Assembly: GCA_038259155.1 (NCBI GenBank)
Contig: JBBSPE010000044.1
Location: forward strand, 1-27,173
Length of the DNA: 27,173 bases
Direction: 5' to 3'
Origin: JAABRT01 sp038259155
GTDB taxonomy: Bacteria; Gemmatimonadota; Gemmatimonadetes; Gemmatimonadales; Gemmatimonadaceae
A program made the position numbers and the translations under genes. Shown in pieces: positions 1-8,874 of this stretch (position 1 is its first letter; every line of letters starts with the position of its first letter). The notes below the pieces were generated by a model, which had not been told where the DNA came from, made no database searches, and saw only the letters and a list, made by a program, of their open reading frames with translations.

Positions 1-845
1 CGTTGTTGGTTTGCGACGCGCAGCAGGCACACCTGCTCTTCACCAACGGGCCCGCGCTCGGCGGCGTGCGGCGCTTTCGCGCCGTTGCAGAGGACGCGCC
101 CCGCGTGGCCGAGGCCATGACCTCGCACCCGGGAACGCTGCGTGTGGCCGGTGCGGAGTCGCCGCTGCGTGCCGCCCTGTCGTCCACTACGGCGACACCG
201 CTGCCATTGGCGGGCGCGGGCACGTCGCTGGCATCCATCGCGTCCAGCGCCGAGGCAATGGCGGCGGCGGGCGCGCCCTTGGCAGTGTCGCTGCAGCTCG
301 AGACGGATCGCACGCGTGCTGCACGAGCCACCGGGGCGCAACGCCTGGCCGTTCGCCTCGCGCTGGCGGCCGCGGCATGCCTCGCACTGGCCGGAGCACT
401 CCAGTTGTGGGACGTCCAGCGCGAACTCGCGGCCGTGCGCGCGGAACGCGAAGCGTTGCGCCCGCAACTCGGTACCACGCTGGTGGGACGAACCACCGTC
501 GAAACGGCATTCCGTCAGTTGGCCGCGCTCTCGGTGCAGCAACGCGCCGCCCCCATGTGGTCGTCGGTGCTCGCGGATCTCAGTCGCCAACTGCCACCGG
601 AATCGTATCTCACGGGATTTCGTGGGCGCGCCGACACGGTGGGCATTGACGGACTCGCGCTGTCCGCCGCTCGCGTGTTCGACGCCGTGGAGCGCGTTCC
701 GCGCCTGCAGGAAGTGCGCGCGTCCTCCCCGGTACGCCGCGAAACAACCGCCGAGGGGATCGCGCTCGAACGGTTTCAGTTGTCCGCCGTGCTTCGCGAC
801 GCTCCCGCGCCGGCCACCACCACCTTGGGTGGAGGCAGCCGCTGA
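1..845 (+). CDS. GspL/PilN-like inner-membrane secretion protein (5' end cut by the window)
   Basis: The reading frame is open at the left edge, so the N-terminus is missing; the first in-frame TTG at base 3 need not be the start. About 110 residues without membrane segments come first and could be the tail of the actin-like cytoplasmic GspL/PilM domain. Next come an Ala/Leu-rich transmembrane helix (about residues 115-133), a short charged helix likely to form a coiled coil, and a periplasmic ferredoxin-like PilN domain reaching the end. In the family this protein links the assembly ATPase to the periplasmic platform. The stop shares one base with the next start (TGATG), so the two are probably translationally coupled. 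The call rests on architecture and neighbours more than on sequence motifs. Confidence 0.75.
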   Translation, partial: LLVCDAQQAHLLFTNGPALGGVRRFRAVAEDAPRVAEAMTSHPGTLRVAGAESPLRAALSSTTATPLPLAGAGTSLASIASSAEAMAAAGAPLAVSLQLETDRTRAARATGAQRLAVRLALAAAACLALAGALQLWDVQRELAAVRAEREALRPQLGTTLVGRTTVETAFRQLAALSVQQRAAPMWSSVLADLSRQLPPESYLTGFRGRADTVGIDGLALSAARVFDAVERVPRLQEVRASSPVRRETTAEGIALERFQLSAVLRDAPAPATTTLGGGSR

Positions 846-1429
846 TGGCACGACGCACGCTGTCCACCCGCGACCGCCGCGCACTCTGGCTGGGCGCATT
901 GGTGCTGCTGCCCGCGCTGTTCTTCGTCTATGGCGTCAAGCCGTATCTGGCCGCGCTCGACTCGGCACGTGACTCGCTGAGCGCCGAGCGATTGGCGCTC
1001 GCCCGAGAGCGGGCGGCGGTGCAGGCGGCGGAGCGCAACCCGGGCATGCAGTCCCTCGCCGATTCGCTCGTGCGAGAAATGTCACCGCGACTGTTTGCCG
1101 GACGCGACGATGTGATCGCCACCGCCGAACTCGTGTCGCATCTGGGTGACGTGGCGCGCGAGCACGACGTCTGGCTGCAAAACGCCACGACGCGTCCGTC
1201 CGAAGTGGGCGAGGCCGGCGTGCGTACACTGCACGTGGCCGTGCGCGCGGAATCCGATCTGGAAGGTCTGTTGCGCTTCCTGCAGGCGCTGGAGCGCGGC
1301 AACAAACTGATTCGGGTGGAACGGCTCGACGTGTCGGTCACGCCCAACGTATTCAGCGACACCGACGTGGAACCGGTCACCATCTCAGCCACCATCACGG
1401 GCTACGCGATGCCTGGAGTGACGCCCTGA
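845..1429 (+). CDS. GspM/PilO-like secretion platform protein
   Basis: This 194-residue protein has a short basic cytoplasmic start, one transmembrane helix (about residues 15-35), a charged Ala/Arg/Glu-rich coiled-coil stretch (about 40-65) and a periplasmic alpha/beta domain. That is the plan of GspM and PilO, which dimerise with GspL/PilN in the inner-membrane platform. The ATG overlaps the preceding stop by one base, and its own TGA overlaps the next ATG by one base, giving a tight L-M-C arrangement. The family is poorly conserved in sequence, so the assignment leans on position between a PilN-like and a GspC/PilP-like gene. It could equally be named PilO-like. Confidence 0.75.
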   Translation: MARRTLSTRDRRALWLGALVLLPALFFVYGVKPYLAALDSARDSLSAERLALARERAAVQAAERNPGMQSLADSLVREMSPRLFAGRDDVIATAELVSHLGDVAREHDVWLQNATTRPSEVGEAGVRTLHVAVRAESDLEGLLRFLQALERGNKLIRVERLDVSVTPNVFSDTDVEPVTISATITGYAMPGVTP

Positions 1430-1956
1430 TGGCCGGCGCGACCCAGAACATCGATCTGCGTGCGCTCGCGCGTGATCGCCGAGTGGCGCTGGCCGGCGGC
1501 GCGCTTGGTCTCGCTTCACTGGTGCTTCTCTGGAGCGTGTTCACGGCGCTGCGCCTCACGCCCACCGAGAGCGCGGAACCACCGCGCTTTCTTGCGACCG
1601 ACTCGCTGGTCATGCAAAGCAGCGCCCCGTCGATCAACGTACCGAGCGTGGTGGGACTGAACGTGTTCGCCGCCGACCGCAGCGCGCCGCTGGCGCGCTA
1701 TCGGCTGGATGGAGAAGACCCCGTGGCGATCGCTGCAGAACCTGCGCTGGAACCCTCGCTACCCGTGGTGGTGGGCACCGCGGTGGGCACGGGCCGTGCA
1801 AGCTTTGCCATGTGTTCCCTTGATGACTCGCCCACCATGATCGTGCGCGTGGGTGACAAGATCGGTGACTACACCGTGCGTGTGATCACGCGCGGTGTCG
1901 TGGAGTTCTCGACGCCATCCGGCGAGCGGATCTCCGTCAGTGCGAATCCCTCCTGA
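1429..1956 (+). CDS. Short GspC/PilP-like secretin-linking protein
   Basis: The protein has 175 residues: about 20 basic cytoplasmic residues, a transmembrane helix (about 21-42), a linker, and one compact beta domain (about 105-172). The beta domain carries a GTAVGTGRASF stretch, a VRVGDKIGDYTVRVI stretch and a terminal beta hairpin, the pattern of the HR domain of GspC and of PilP, which contacts the N-terminal secretin domain. There is no PDZ or C-terminal coiled coil, so it is much shorter than a typical GspC. It has no lipobox, unlike PilP, so membrane anchoring is by the helix. It sits directly before the secretin gene, as expected for its docking partner. Confidence 0.7.
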   Translation: MAGATQNIDLRALARDRRVALAGGALGLASLVLLWSVFTALRLTPTESAEPPRFLATDSLVMQSSAPSINVPSVVGLNVFAADRSAPLARYRLDGEDPVAIAAEPALEPSLPVVVGTAVGTGRASFAMCSLDDSPTMIVRVGDKIGDYTVRVITRGVVEFSTPSGERISVSANPS

Positions 1957-1971
1957 GTGCGGACGTACCCG

Positions 1972-3636
1972 ATGAACATGACCCTCCGAGTCATCCTGCT
2001 GCTCCTCTGTGCCACGTCGCCGCTGTTCGCGCAACGTGCCGGGCGCGGTGGTCCACCACCTCCCGATACCACCGCCATGCGTACCGCGCCGGATGGCTTG
2101 GTCATGGACTTCGTGAATCAGGACGTCTCGGTGGTGCTGCGGGCGATCGCCGAGGTGGCCGGCCTCAACATCACGCTCAGCAGCATGCCAGCGGCTCGCG
2201 TGTCGCTGCGGTTGCAGCAGCAGCTCACCCGCGACGAGGCCATTGACGCGCTGCGCGCCGTGGCCGAGGGGAGCGACATCACCGTGACCGAAGGCGAGAC
2301 CGTGATCCGACTGGTGGGGCCGCCGCCCACGCCCGCCCCCACGCGACTCTCGGCCGCACAACAGCTCGCGCAGGCTCGCGAAAACCGATTGCTCAACCTG
2401 TACACCGTACGGCTCAAGCACTCGTCCGCCACGTCCATCGCGCCCATGCTCATGAACCTGCTCACGGGGAGCGGCAGCAGTGGCGTGAGCGTGAGCAACG
2501 GCCGTGCCAACGTGACCCTCGGTGCGATCCAGAACGTGCAGCGTGGCGGTGCTCGCGGAGGCAACAACAACGCGCCAGGCGCGCCGGTGGAGGCAGCCAA
2601 CGCCGGAGTGGCCATTCGTGAGGCCTTGGGGCAGGCGTTCGGCAACTTCGGTCAGAATCAGTCGAGCGCCCTTGCGTTCTCGGACATCCGCATCGTACCC
2701 GACGAACTCACCAACTCACTGATCATTCGCGCAACCGAAGAAGACTTCCAGGCTGTGCAGCAGCTCGTGCAGACGGTGGACCTGCGTCCGCTGCAGGTGC
2801 TCATTGAAGTCACCATTGCCCAGGTGGAACGCAACAGCGACCTCAACCTCGGCGTATCGGGCAATGCCACGCGCACGTCGGGCGACACGTCGGCTGTGCT
2901 GCCCGGGGCCGGTACGGCGCGAGACTTCGTGTTCATGCTCACGGGCGGCAAAGGCTCGGTGAACTACGACCTCGCGATCAACGCGCTGCAGACACGCGGC
3001 GACGTGAAGGTGCTGGCGCTCCCCATCCTGATCGCGCAGAACAATCGCGAAGCCGTGCTCAACGTGGGCTCCAATGTGCCGTTTGTACAGGTCACGCAGG
3101 CCGGTGGCTTCGACCCCAATGCGCGTGTACAGACCATTCAGTACCGGCCCGTGGGCAAGCAGCTTACCATCACGCCCACCATCAACACCGACGGCTACGT
3201 GAACATGGAGGTGACGCAGACCAACGACGACGTCACCAACAACCTCCTGTTCGACGCGCCGATCATCAACCAGCGGCAGGCGCAGACCGCCGTGTTCGTG
3301 CGCGACGGACAGACCACCGTGATCGGCGGGCTCTCCGACAACACGTCCGAGGAGTCCACCTCCGGCATTCCGTTCCTCAGTCGTCTGCCGCTGCTTGGCT
3401 GGCTGTTCGGCAACACACGCACGAGCAACCGTTCCACGGAACTGTTTCTGTTCCTCACACCGCACATTGTCTCCAGTGATGAAGACATCGACCGGTTGCG
3501 CGAATCCCTTCGGAGTGGCAGTCAGCTCCTGCAGGGCGTGAACATCGAGGGCCGCATCAGCCCCGCCGGTGACACAATCAACATCGGGGTCCCCGATACC
3601 TCGCGCGTGCGTCCGGCGCCACCGGATACGCTGTGA
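1972..3636 (+). CDS. gspD: Outer-membrane secretin (GspD/PilQ family)
   Basis: The ATG at 1972 gives a clear signal peptide (MNMTLRVILLLL, cleavage near LFAQ). The frame also allows GTG at 1957, directly after the previous stop, but that would add only five residues. Mature domains in order: an N0/STN-type domain (about 35-110), then an N1-like domain (about 135-285) interrupted by a Gly/Asn-rich loop (about 195-225), then the secretin channel domain (about 340-525). The channel domain includes a PILIAQNNREAVLNVGS stretch, VFVRDGQTTVIGGL and the closing FLFLTPHIV. Its 554 residues are short for GspD because fewer N-domains are present. It forms the outer-membrane pore for type II secreted proteins or a pilus. 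The stop overlaps the gspE GTG. Confidence 0.9.
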   Translation: MNMTLRVILLLLCATSPLFAQRAGRGGPPPPDTTAMRTAPDGLVMDFVNQDVSVVLRAIAEVAGLNITLSSMPAARVSLRLQQQLTRDEAIDALRAVAEGSDITVTEGETVIRLVGPPPTPAPTRLSAAQQLAQARENRLLNLYTVRLKHSSATSIAPMLMNLLTGSGSSGVSVSNGRANVTLGAIQNVQRGGARGGNNNAPGAPVEAANAGVAIREALGQAFGNFGQNQSSALAFSDIRIVPDELTNSLIIRATEEDFQAVQQLVQTVDLRPLQVLIEVTIAQVERNSDLNLGVSGNATRTSGDTSAVLPGAGTARDFVFMLTGGKGSVNYDLAINALQTRGDVKVLALPILIAQNNREAVLNVGSNVPFVQVTQAGGFDPNARVQTIQYRPVGKQLTITPTINTDGYVNMEVTQTNDDVTNNLLFDAPIINQRQAQTAVFVRDGQTTVIGGLSDNTSEESTSGIPFLSRLPLLGWLFGNTRTSNRSTELFLFLTPHIVSSDEDIDRLRESLRSGSQLLQGVNIEGRISPAGDTINIGVPDTSRVRPAPPDTL

Positions 3637-5159
3637 CGGACACGGACACGGACGCCGAGTCGCTCGCCGCGCACCTGCCCGGCATTGAACGCCTGACTAC
3701 GTCGCTATCGGCCGACTGGCTGGAGCAACACGCGGTGCTGCCCGTCGCGCGCAACCACGGTGTCGTGACCGTTGCCACGTGGCACGATCACGTGCAGCCG
3801 TTGGTGCTCGACGACCTGCGGGTGGCCTTCGACGCCGACGTCACGGTGCTGCACGGCACCGAGCACGATCTGCGCAGCGCCATTCGCCGCGTGTACGCAC
3901 AGGACAGCACCACCGCCGAAGGCATGATTGCCGGCATGACGTCGGACGTTCGCGTGCTTGGCGCCGATGAAATCCCGCTTGATGATCTGGTGCACCTCGC
4001 CAACGAAGCGCCGGTGGTGCGGCTTGTGAACCTGCTCATCATTGAGGCGCTGGAGTCGCGCGCGTCGGACGTGCATCTCGAGGGCTACGCCGACGGACTG
4101 CAGGTGCGCTACCGCGTGGACGGTGTGCTGCAGCCGGCACCATCGCCACCGCCGCACCTCACGGCCGCGATCATCAGCCGCATCAAGATCATGGCCGAGC
4201 TCGACATCGCGGAGCGGCGCATGCCGCAGGACGGTCGTATTCGGTTGCGGCTGCAGAACCGGCCCGTGGACGTGCGCGTGTCCACCGCGCCCACGCTGCG
4301 CGGCGAAAGCGTGGTGCTGCGCCTGCTCGACAAGGAGCGCGGGACAATCTCGCTCACGCAGCTGGGCATGGCGGCCGACACCCTGGCGCTGTTCACCGAG
4401 AGCATCTCCCGCCCGCACGGCATTGTGCTCGTCACGGGCCCCACGGGCTCCGGAAAAACCACCACGCTCTACGGCGCGATTGAGCTGCTGCGCACCGGCC
4501 GCGAGAAGATTCTCACCGTGGAAGATCCGGTGGAGTACGAGCTGCCGGGTGTGCCGCAGATTCCGGTGAACGAAAAGGTGGGCGTGACGTTTGCCGCCGC
4601 GCTGCGTTCACTGCTGCGTCAGGACCCGGACATCATGCTCGTGGGCGAGATCCGCGATGCTGAAACGGCACAGATCGCCACACAGGCCGCGCTCACCGGC
4701 CATCTGGTGCTGTCCACACTGCACACCAACGATGCACCCACGGCACTCACGCGTCTGCTCGATCTGGGCGTTGCGTCATACCTGGTGGCCAGCACGGTGG
4801 ACGCCGTGCTGGCGCAGCGGCTCGTGCGCGTGATCTGCCCGCACTGCAAGGAAGTCACGCAACCGGACAGCCGCGCTGCGCGCGCTTTTGACCTCGCCGC
4901 GCTCAACCTCGACACGGTGTGGCATGGCGCCGGCTGCGAACAGTGTCGGGACACGGGCTATCGCGGCCGGCAGGGTGTCTATGAACTGCTGATCATGGAT
5001 GCCGAGCTGCGGCTCGAGACGCAGGCCCGTCGCGGCTCAGAGGAACTGCGCGCCATTGCCATACAGCGCGGCATGCGCACGTTGCGCGACGATGCACTCC
5101 GGCTGGTGCGGGCGGGCGTCACCACGCTGGACGAAGTGCTGCGGGTGGCGCGCGCGTAG
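3633..5159 (+). CDS. gspE: Type II secretion / type IV pilus assembly ATPase (GspE/PilB family)
   Basis: This 508-residue cytoplasmic hexameric ATPase drives pseudopilus assembly. An N-terminal MshEN/T2SSE_N-type domain (about 10-90) precedes the ATPase core. Visible motifs are Walker A GPTGSGKT (269-276), an Asp box around VEDPVE (296-301), a Walker B region IMLVGE (334-339) and a His box STLHTND (361-367). A tetracysteine zinc motif follows, with Cys402/Cys405 and Cys435/Cys438, characteristic of GspE/PilB and absent from retraction ATPases such as PilT. The start is GTG at 3633, overlapping the secretin stop (GTGA). No gspF or pseudopilin gene follows; the next gene is convergent, so the remaining components must lie upstream of the window or elsewhere. 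Confidence 0.95.
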   Translation: MTDTDTDAESLAAHLPGIERLTTSLSADWLEQHAVLPVARNHGVVTVATWHDHVQPLVLDDLRVAFDADVTVLHGTEHDLRSAIRRVYAQDSTTAEGMIAGMTSDVRVLGADEIPLDDLVHLANEAPVVRLVNLLIIEALESRASDVHLEGYADGLQVRYRVDGVLQPAPSPPPHLTAAIISRIKIMAELDIAERRMPQDGRIRLRLQNRPVDVRVSTAPTLRGESVVLRLLDKERGTISLTQLGMAADTLALFTESISRPHGIVLVTGPTGSGKTTTLYGAIELLRTGREKILTVEDPVEYELPGVPQIPVNEKVGVTFAAALRSLLRQDPDIMLVGEIRDAETAQIATQAALTGHLVLSTLHTNDAPTALTRLLDLGVASYLVASTVDAVLAQRLVRVICPHCKEVTQPDSRAARAFDLAALNLDTVWHGAGCEQCRDTGYRGRQGVYELLIMDAELRLETQARRGSEELRAIAIQRGMRTLRDDALRLVRAGVTTLDEVLRVARA

Positions 5160-5183
5160 GCGTGTGTGACGGGTTGCCGAGGC

Positions 5184-6155
5184 TCAGTGCCCCCCGTCGC
5201 CGCTGGCAGGGGCCGGCTCTTTGCCACCGAACAACTTCTTCCCCGCCGTCACCACACCCACCGCCACGCCGCCGGACACCAGACCCACGAGCGCCTCGAG
5301 CAGCGTGGACACCACGAGGCCAAGCAGCGACGCGCGCTCGGCGGCATGCTCCGCCCAGAGCTCGATCTGGTGCGCCACCGGCGGTATCCCGTGCGCGATG
5401 ATGCTGCCGCCCACGATGAACATGGCGGCTGTTCCCAGCACGGAGAGCGACTTCATGAGGTACGGCGCGGTGGTGAGAATGCCGCTGCCGATCGCCCGCT
5501 GCGTCCGGTCCCACGACCCCTGCCCGTCCTGCGTGTTCAGCCGCAGTCCCAAATCATCCAGCTTGACGATGCCAGCTACGAGGCCGTACACCAGCACCGT
5601 GACCCCCATCGCAATGACGGTGAGCGCCACGATCTGGCGGCTCATCGGTGCAGCGGACATGGTGCCGAGCGCGATCACCACGATCTCCGCCGACAAGATG
5701 AAGTCGGTACGGATCGCACCCTTGATGCGGTCTTTTTCCAGTGCGACCAGGTCCACGTCGGGCTTGGCCAGCGCCTGCACGCGCTCGCTGCGCCGATGCG
5801 TTTCCTCTTCGGCATCGTGCGGCAGGAACTTGTGGGCCACCTTTTCGACGCCCTCGAAGCACAGGAACAGACCGCCGAGCATGAGCAGCGGGGCAATGGC
5901 AGCGGGCACGAACGCACTGATCACCAGCGCCAAGGGCACCAGGATCAGCTTGTTCAGGAACGAACCCTTGGCCACCGCCCACACCACGGGCAACTCACGA
6001 CTGGCCTTGAGTCCCGTCACCTGCTCGGCGTTCAGTGCAAGGTCGTCGCCCATCACACCGGTTGTTTTTGTCGCCGCCGTCTTGGTGAGCACGGCCACGT
6101 CGTCAAGCAGCGTGGTAATGTCGTCCAGCAGCGCCAGCAGACTCGAGCCGGCCAT
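5184..6155 (-). CDS. DUF808 family multi-pass membrane protein
   Basis: The frame continues further upstream, but that part is the shadow of the neighbouring gene. The ATG at 6155 gives 323 residues starting MAGSSLLALLDDITTLLDD, the typical DUF808 (YedI-like) opening, followed by KTAATKTTGVMGDDLALNA. Several hydrophobic segments follow (about 75-100, 165-185, 195-215, 245-270 and 285-305), with a charged cytoplasmic stretch around 105-150. The C-terminus is Gly/Lys-rich. The family is an inner-membrane protein of unknown function. Its start overlaps the stop of the upstream glutamate-synthase-like gene by one base (TGATG), so the two are very probably co-translated. It converges on gspE with only 24 bases between them. 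Confidence 0.88.
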   Translation of the reverse strand: MAGSSLLALLDDITTLLDDVAVLTKTAATKTTGVMGDDLALNAEQVTGLKASRELPVVWAVAKGSFLNKLILVPLALVISAFVPAAIAPLLMLGGLFLCFEGVEKVAHKFLPHDAEEETHRRSERVQALAKPDVDLVALEKDRIKGAIRTDFILSAEIVVIALGTMSAAPMSRQIVALTVIAMGVTVLVYGLVAGIVKLDDLGLRLNTQDGQGSWDRTQRAIGSGILTTAPYLMKSLSVLGTAAMFIVGGSIIAHGIPPVAHQIELWAEHAAERASLLGLVVSTLLEALVGLVSGGVAVGVVTAGKKLFGGKEPAPASGDGGH

Positions 6156-7729
6156 CAGAACCGCACCGGGTCGGCGAGTTCCCAAGCACGGGACATTCGG
6201 CTCATCTCTGGGGACGTCAGCAGCTCGCCTGGTACGAGCTGCGGATAGATGTCGGCGTAGCTGCGCACCTCCATGGGGCTCACGCGCTTGATCACGAACC
6301 ACGGTTTGAGCTCCCGCGGGTGCTCGAGTCCCGCGGCACCGAGCACCTCGAAGAAGCTTTTCACGGTTTCGCGATGGTACCGCGCCACGCGTACCGACTT
6401 GTCGCCCACATGCAGACCGTTCACCAGCTCGGGCTTCTGCGTGGCCACACCCACCGGGCAGTGATTGCTGTTGCAGCGCAGCGCCTGAATGCAGCCGAGT
6501 GCGAACATCATCGCGCGGGCCGCACTGCATATATCGGCGCCGAGTGCGAATTTCGTGGCCATGTTGAAGCCGGTGGTGATGCGGCCCGTAGCGATGATGC
6601 GAACGCGATCGCGGAGCTCCACCCCCACCAGCGCGTTGTGCACAAAGTTGAGGCCCTCGTTCAGCGGCGTCCCGATGGAGTCGGAGAACTCGATCGGCGC
6701 CGCACCCGTACCGCCCTCGCTGCCGTCCACACTGATGAAGTCCGGTGTGATGCCGGTGGCGAGCATCGCTTTCACGATGCCCAGGAACTCGTGGCGCTTG
6801 CCCACGCACAGCTTGAAGCCAACGGGCTTGCCACCACTTGCCACCCGCAACTGCTGCACGAACTGCAGCAGCTCCGTGGGATTGGAGAAGGCCTTGTGCG
6901 CCGGTGGTGAGATCACGTCGTGCCCCATCTCCACACCGCGGATCGCGACGATCTCCGGCGTGAGCTTGGACGCGGGCAGAATGCCGCCGTGCCCCGGCTT
7001 GGCACCCTGCGACAGCTTGATCTCGATCATTTTCACGTTCGGGAGGTTGGCGCGCTTCACGAACTCGTCCTCGCTGAAGTTGCCCTGCTTGTCGCGGCAG
7101 CCAAAGTACCCCGTGCCGATCTGCCAGATGATATCACCACCCGGCTCCAGATGGTACGGACTGAGACCGCCTTCCCCCGTATTGTGTGCAAAACCTCCCA
7201 TGCGCGCACCCGTGTTGAGCGCCAGCACGGCGTTTTTGCTCAGCGAACCGTAGCTCATGCCCGACACGTTGAACACCGACGCCGAGTAGGGCTGCGTGCA
7301 GTCGGGACCACCCACCAGCACGCGCTCACACTCCGGATCGAGATGCTTCGGGGCCAACGAGTGGTTGATCCACTCGTAGCCGGTCGCATACACATCCTTC
7401 TGGGTACCAAACGGCACCGTGTCGAGTTGCCCCTTCGCACGCTGGTACACCACCGAGCGCTCGTTCCGGCTGAAGGGCCGGCCGTCGCTGTTGGATTCGA
7501 TGAAGTACTGGTTGATCTCGGGCCGAACGAGCTCCATGAGATACCGTGCGTGGCCGATGAGCGGAAAATTGCGCCGCACCGCGTGCTTCACCTGCAGCAT
7601 GTCCGCAATGCCAAGCGCGACCATTGGCAGCAGGACGAGCAGGGACCACACGGCGGGCGGCCACACCACGGACAGGGCAGCCACGCCTGACAGGACGACC
7701 ACGGAGCCGACGAGAAAGAGAATTCGCAT
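6155..7729 (-). CDS. Membrane-anchored FMN-binding glutamate synthase-like protein (GltB2 domain)
   Basis: This 524-residue protein starts with two hydrophobic segments (about 3-22 and 26-43), followed by a glutamate synthase central/FMN barrel. Conserved stretches are FNVSGMSYGSLSKNAV (153-168), the EGGLSPYH region (186-193), KLSQGAKPGHGGILP (238-252), DGSEGGTGAAP (335-345) and ATGRITTG (380-387). Three cysteines, Cys413, Cys419 and Cys424, are spaced C-x5-C-x4-C, the [3Fe-4S] signature of glutamate synthases. There is no N-terminal glutaminase domain and no GltD neighbour, so true glutamate synthesis from glutamine is doubtful. The family is annotated as FMN-binding glutamate synthase, with the reaction undefined. 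It is coupled to the DUF808 gene downstream. Confidence 0.9.
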   Translation of the reverse strand: MRILFLVGSVVVLSGVAALSVVWPPAVWSLLVLLPMVALGIADMLQVKHAVRRNFPLIGHARYLMELVRPEINQYFIESNSDGRPFSRNERSVVYQRAKGQLDTVPFGTQKDVYATGYEWINHSLAPKHLDPECERVLVGGPDCTQPYSASVFNVSGMSYGSLSKNAVLALNTGARMGGFAHNTGEGGLSPYHLEPGGDIIWQIGTGYFGCRDKQGNFSEDEFVKRANLPNVKMIEIKLSQGAKPGHGGILPASKLTPEIVAIRGVEMGHDVISPPAHKAFSNPTELLQFVQQLRVASGGKPVGFKLCVGKRHEFLGIVKAMLATGITPDFISVDGSEGGTGAAPIEFSDSIGTPLNEGLNFVHNALVGVELRDRVRIIATGRITTGFNMATKFALGADICSAARAMMFALGCIQALRCNSNHCPVGVATQKPELVNGLHVGDKSVRVARYHRETVKSFFEVLGAAGLEHPRELKPWFVIKRVSPMEVRSYADIYPQLVPGELLTSPEMSRMSRAWELADPVRF

Positions 7730-7892
7730 ATGGTGGGAATGTCGACTGGAAGAAGCGGGGAGTTGAGACCGGCTGGAACCCGCGGCCTCTCGCGGAATCT
7801 CGCGGTGGCGTGCGTTTGGTCACAGGGGGGGACACAAACCTGCCTCTTAGGGCCAGTGCCATGAAGTGGCCGGGACCGCGAGGTTACTGGGT
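7730..7892. other. Divergent intergenic region
   Basis: These 163 bases separate the minus-strand glutamate-synthase-like gene from the plus-strand YihY gene, so both promoters should lie here. I see no convincing -35/-10 pair. A short direct repeat CTCGCGG occurs twice close together near 7785-7805, and there is a run of seven G residues near 7830. A GCGAGG sequence near 7878-7883 is a plausible ribosome binding site for the ATG at 7893. Confidence 0.4.
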
Positions 7893-8831
7893 ATGGTGTC
7901 CCGCGAACGTCCGCTACTGAAGTCCGTCTGGCACACGCTGGTGCGCGCTGTCGAACTCTTCTTTGGCAAGAAAGCGTTCCAGGCCTCGGCCGCGCTGGCG
8001 TACTACACCCTGTTTTCGATTGCGCCCCTGCTGCTGATCGTCATCACGATCGCCGGCATTTTTCTCGGCGCGGACGCCGTGCGCGGCGAGATTGCCTCGG
8101 AAATGCAACGCGTGATCGGGGCGAACGCGGCGGAGCTGGTGGAGGATATGATCCGGCGGGCGCGGCTTCAACGGGCGGGCGTGTGGCCAACCATTCTCGG
8201 CGTGGCCAGCATGCTGTTTGGTGCTACCACCGTCCTCGCGCAACTTCGCAGCTCGCTCAATGCCTTCTGGGACGTGCGTGCGAAACCCATGCGGTCGGAC
8301 GTGGCCAACTTCTTCCTCACGCGACTGCTGTCGCTCGGCATGTTGCTCACCATCGGATTCCTGCTGCTCGCCTCGTTGCTGGCCTCGATCGCGTTGGGTG
8401 CGGTGATTCAGTATGCCAACGCATGGATCCCGGTGCCCACGCCGCTCGTCTCGTCGGTGAACGTGCTGGTCTCTCTTGTGGTGGTCACGTTGATGTTCGC
8501 GCTGATTCTGCGCGTCCTTCCGGACGTGCGGCTGTCGTGGCGTGACGTCGGACAGAGTGCCGTCGTGACGGGCATTCTCTTCTTGGTGGGTCAGTCGCTG
8601 ATTTCGATGTACGTCACGCGCATTGGTCCGGATTCGCCATACGGAGCGTCTGGTGCGCTGGTGATCGTGGTGCTCTGGGTGTACTACTCGGCGCTGCTCG
8701 TGTACTTCGGCACGGCGATCGCGCGCGCACTGCTCGAGCATCAGGGACGCGACATCCAACCCATGCGCGGCGCCAAACGCATCCGGGTCCAGATCGTGGA
8801 GCCGGACGAGCACAGCGACGGTGGCGAGTGA
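7893..8831 (+). CDS. YihY/BrkB (UPF0761) family inner-membrane protein
   Basis: From ATG 7893 the protein has 312 residues; an upstream in-frame GTG at 7866 is possible, but the GAGG about nine bases before 7893 favours the ATG. The family opening is present: FFGKKAFQASAALAYYTLFSIAPLLLI, here split over about residues 24-50. Then come helices near 95-115, 130-155, 165-190, 200-225 and 235-265, giving about six membrane spans. The GPDSPYGASGALVIVVLWVYYSALL region near 240-265 is the most conserved stretch of the family, including the glycine-alanine turn and the WVYYSA helix. The function of YihY/BrkB proteins is not settled; the old ribonuclease BN label is incorrect. It ends in a charged tail and converges on the GMC oxidoreductase gene. 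Confidence 0.9.
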   Translation: MVSRERPLLKSVWHTLVRAVELFFGKKAFQASAALAYYTLFSIAPLLLIVITIAGIFLGADAVRGEIASEMQRVIGANAAELVEDMIRRARLQRAGVWPTILGVASMLFGATTVLAQLRSSLNAFWDVRAKPMRSDVANFFLTRLLSLGMLLTIGFLLLASLLASIALGAVIQYANAWIPVPTPLVSSVNVLVSLVVVTLMFALILRVLPDVRLSWRDVGQSAVVTGILFLVGQSLISMYVTRIGPDSPYGASGALVIVVLWVYYSALLVYFGTAIARALLEHQGRDIQPMRGAKRIRVQIVEPDEHSDGGE

Positions 8832-8874
8832 CAGCGACGCCAGCGCTATTCGCCAGCGCCACCCACGCCAGCCG

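Noticed and set aside
5166..6291. Long plus-strand frames of about 360 residues opposite the DUF808 gene.
   Set aside because: They mirror the antisense of the DUF808 gene and have no domain-like patterns; the minus-strand protein matches a known family along its length.
6156..6809. An upstream extension of the DUF808 frame reaching base 6809.
   Set aside because: That part is the shadow of the glutamate-synthase-like gene; it is Arg/Gly/His-rich, and the family start MAGSSLLALL begins at 6155.
7893..8831. Ribonuclease BN as the product of the YihY/BrkB gene.
   Set aside because: That label came from an old misassignment; the protein is a multi-pass membrane protein with no nuclease motif.
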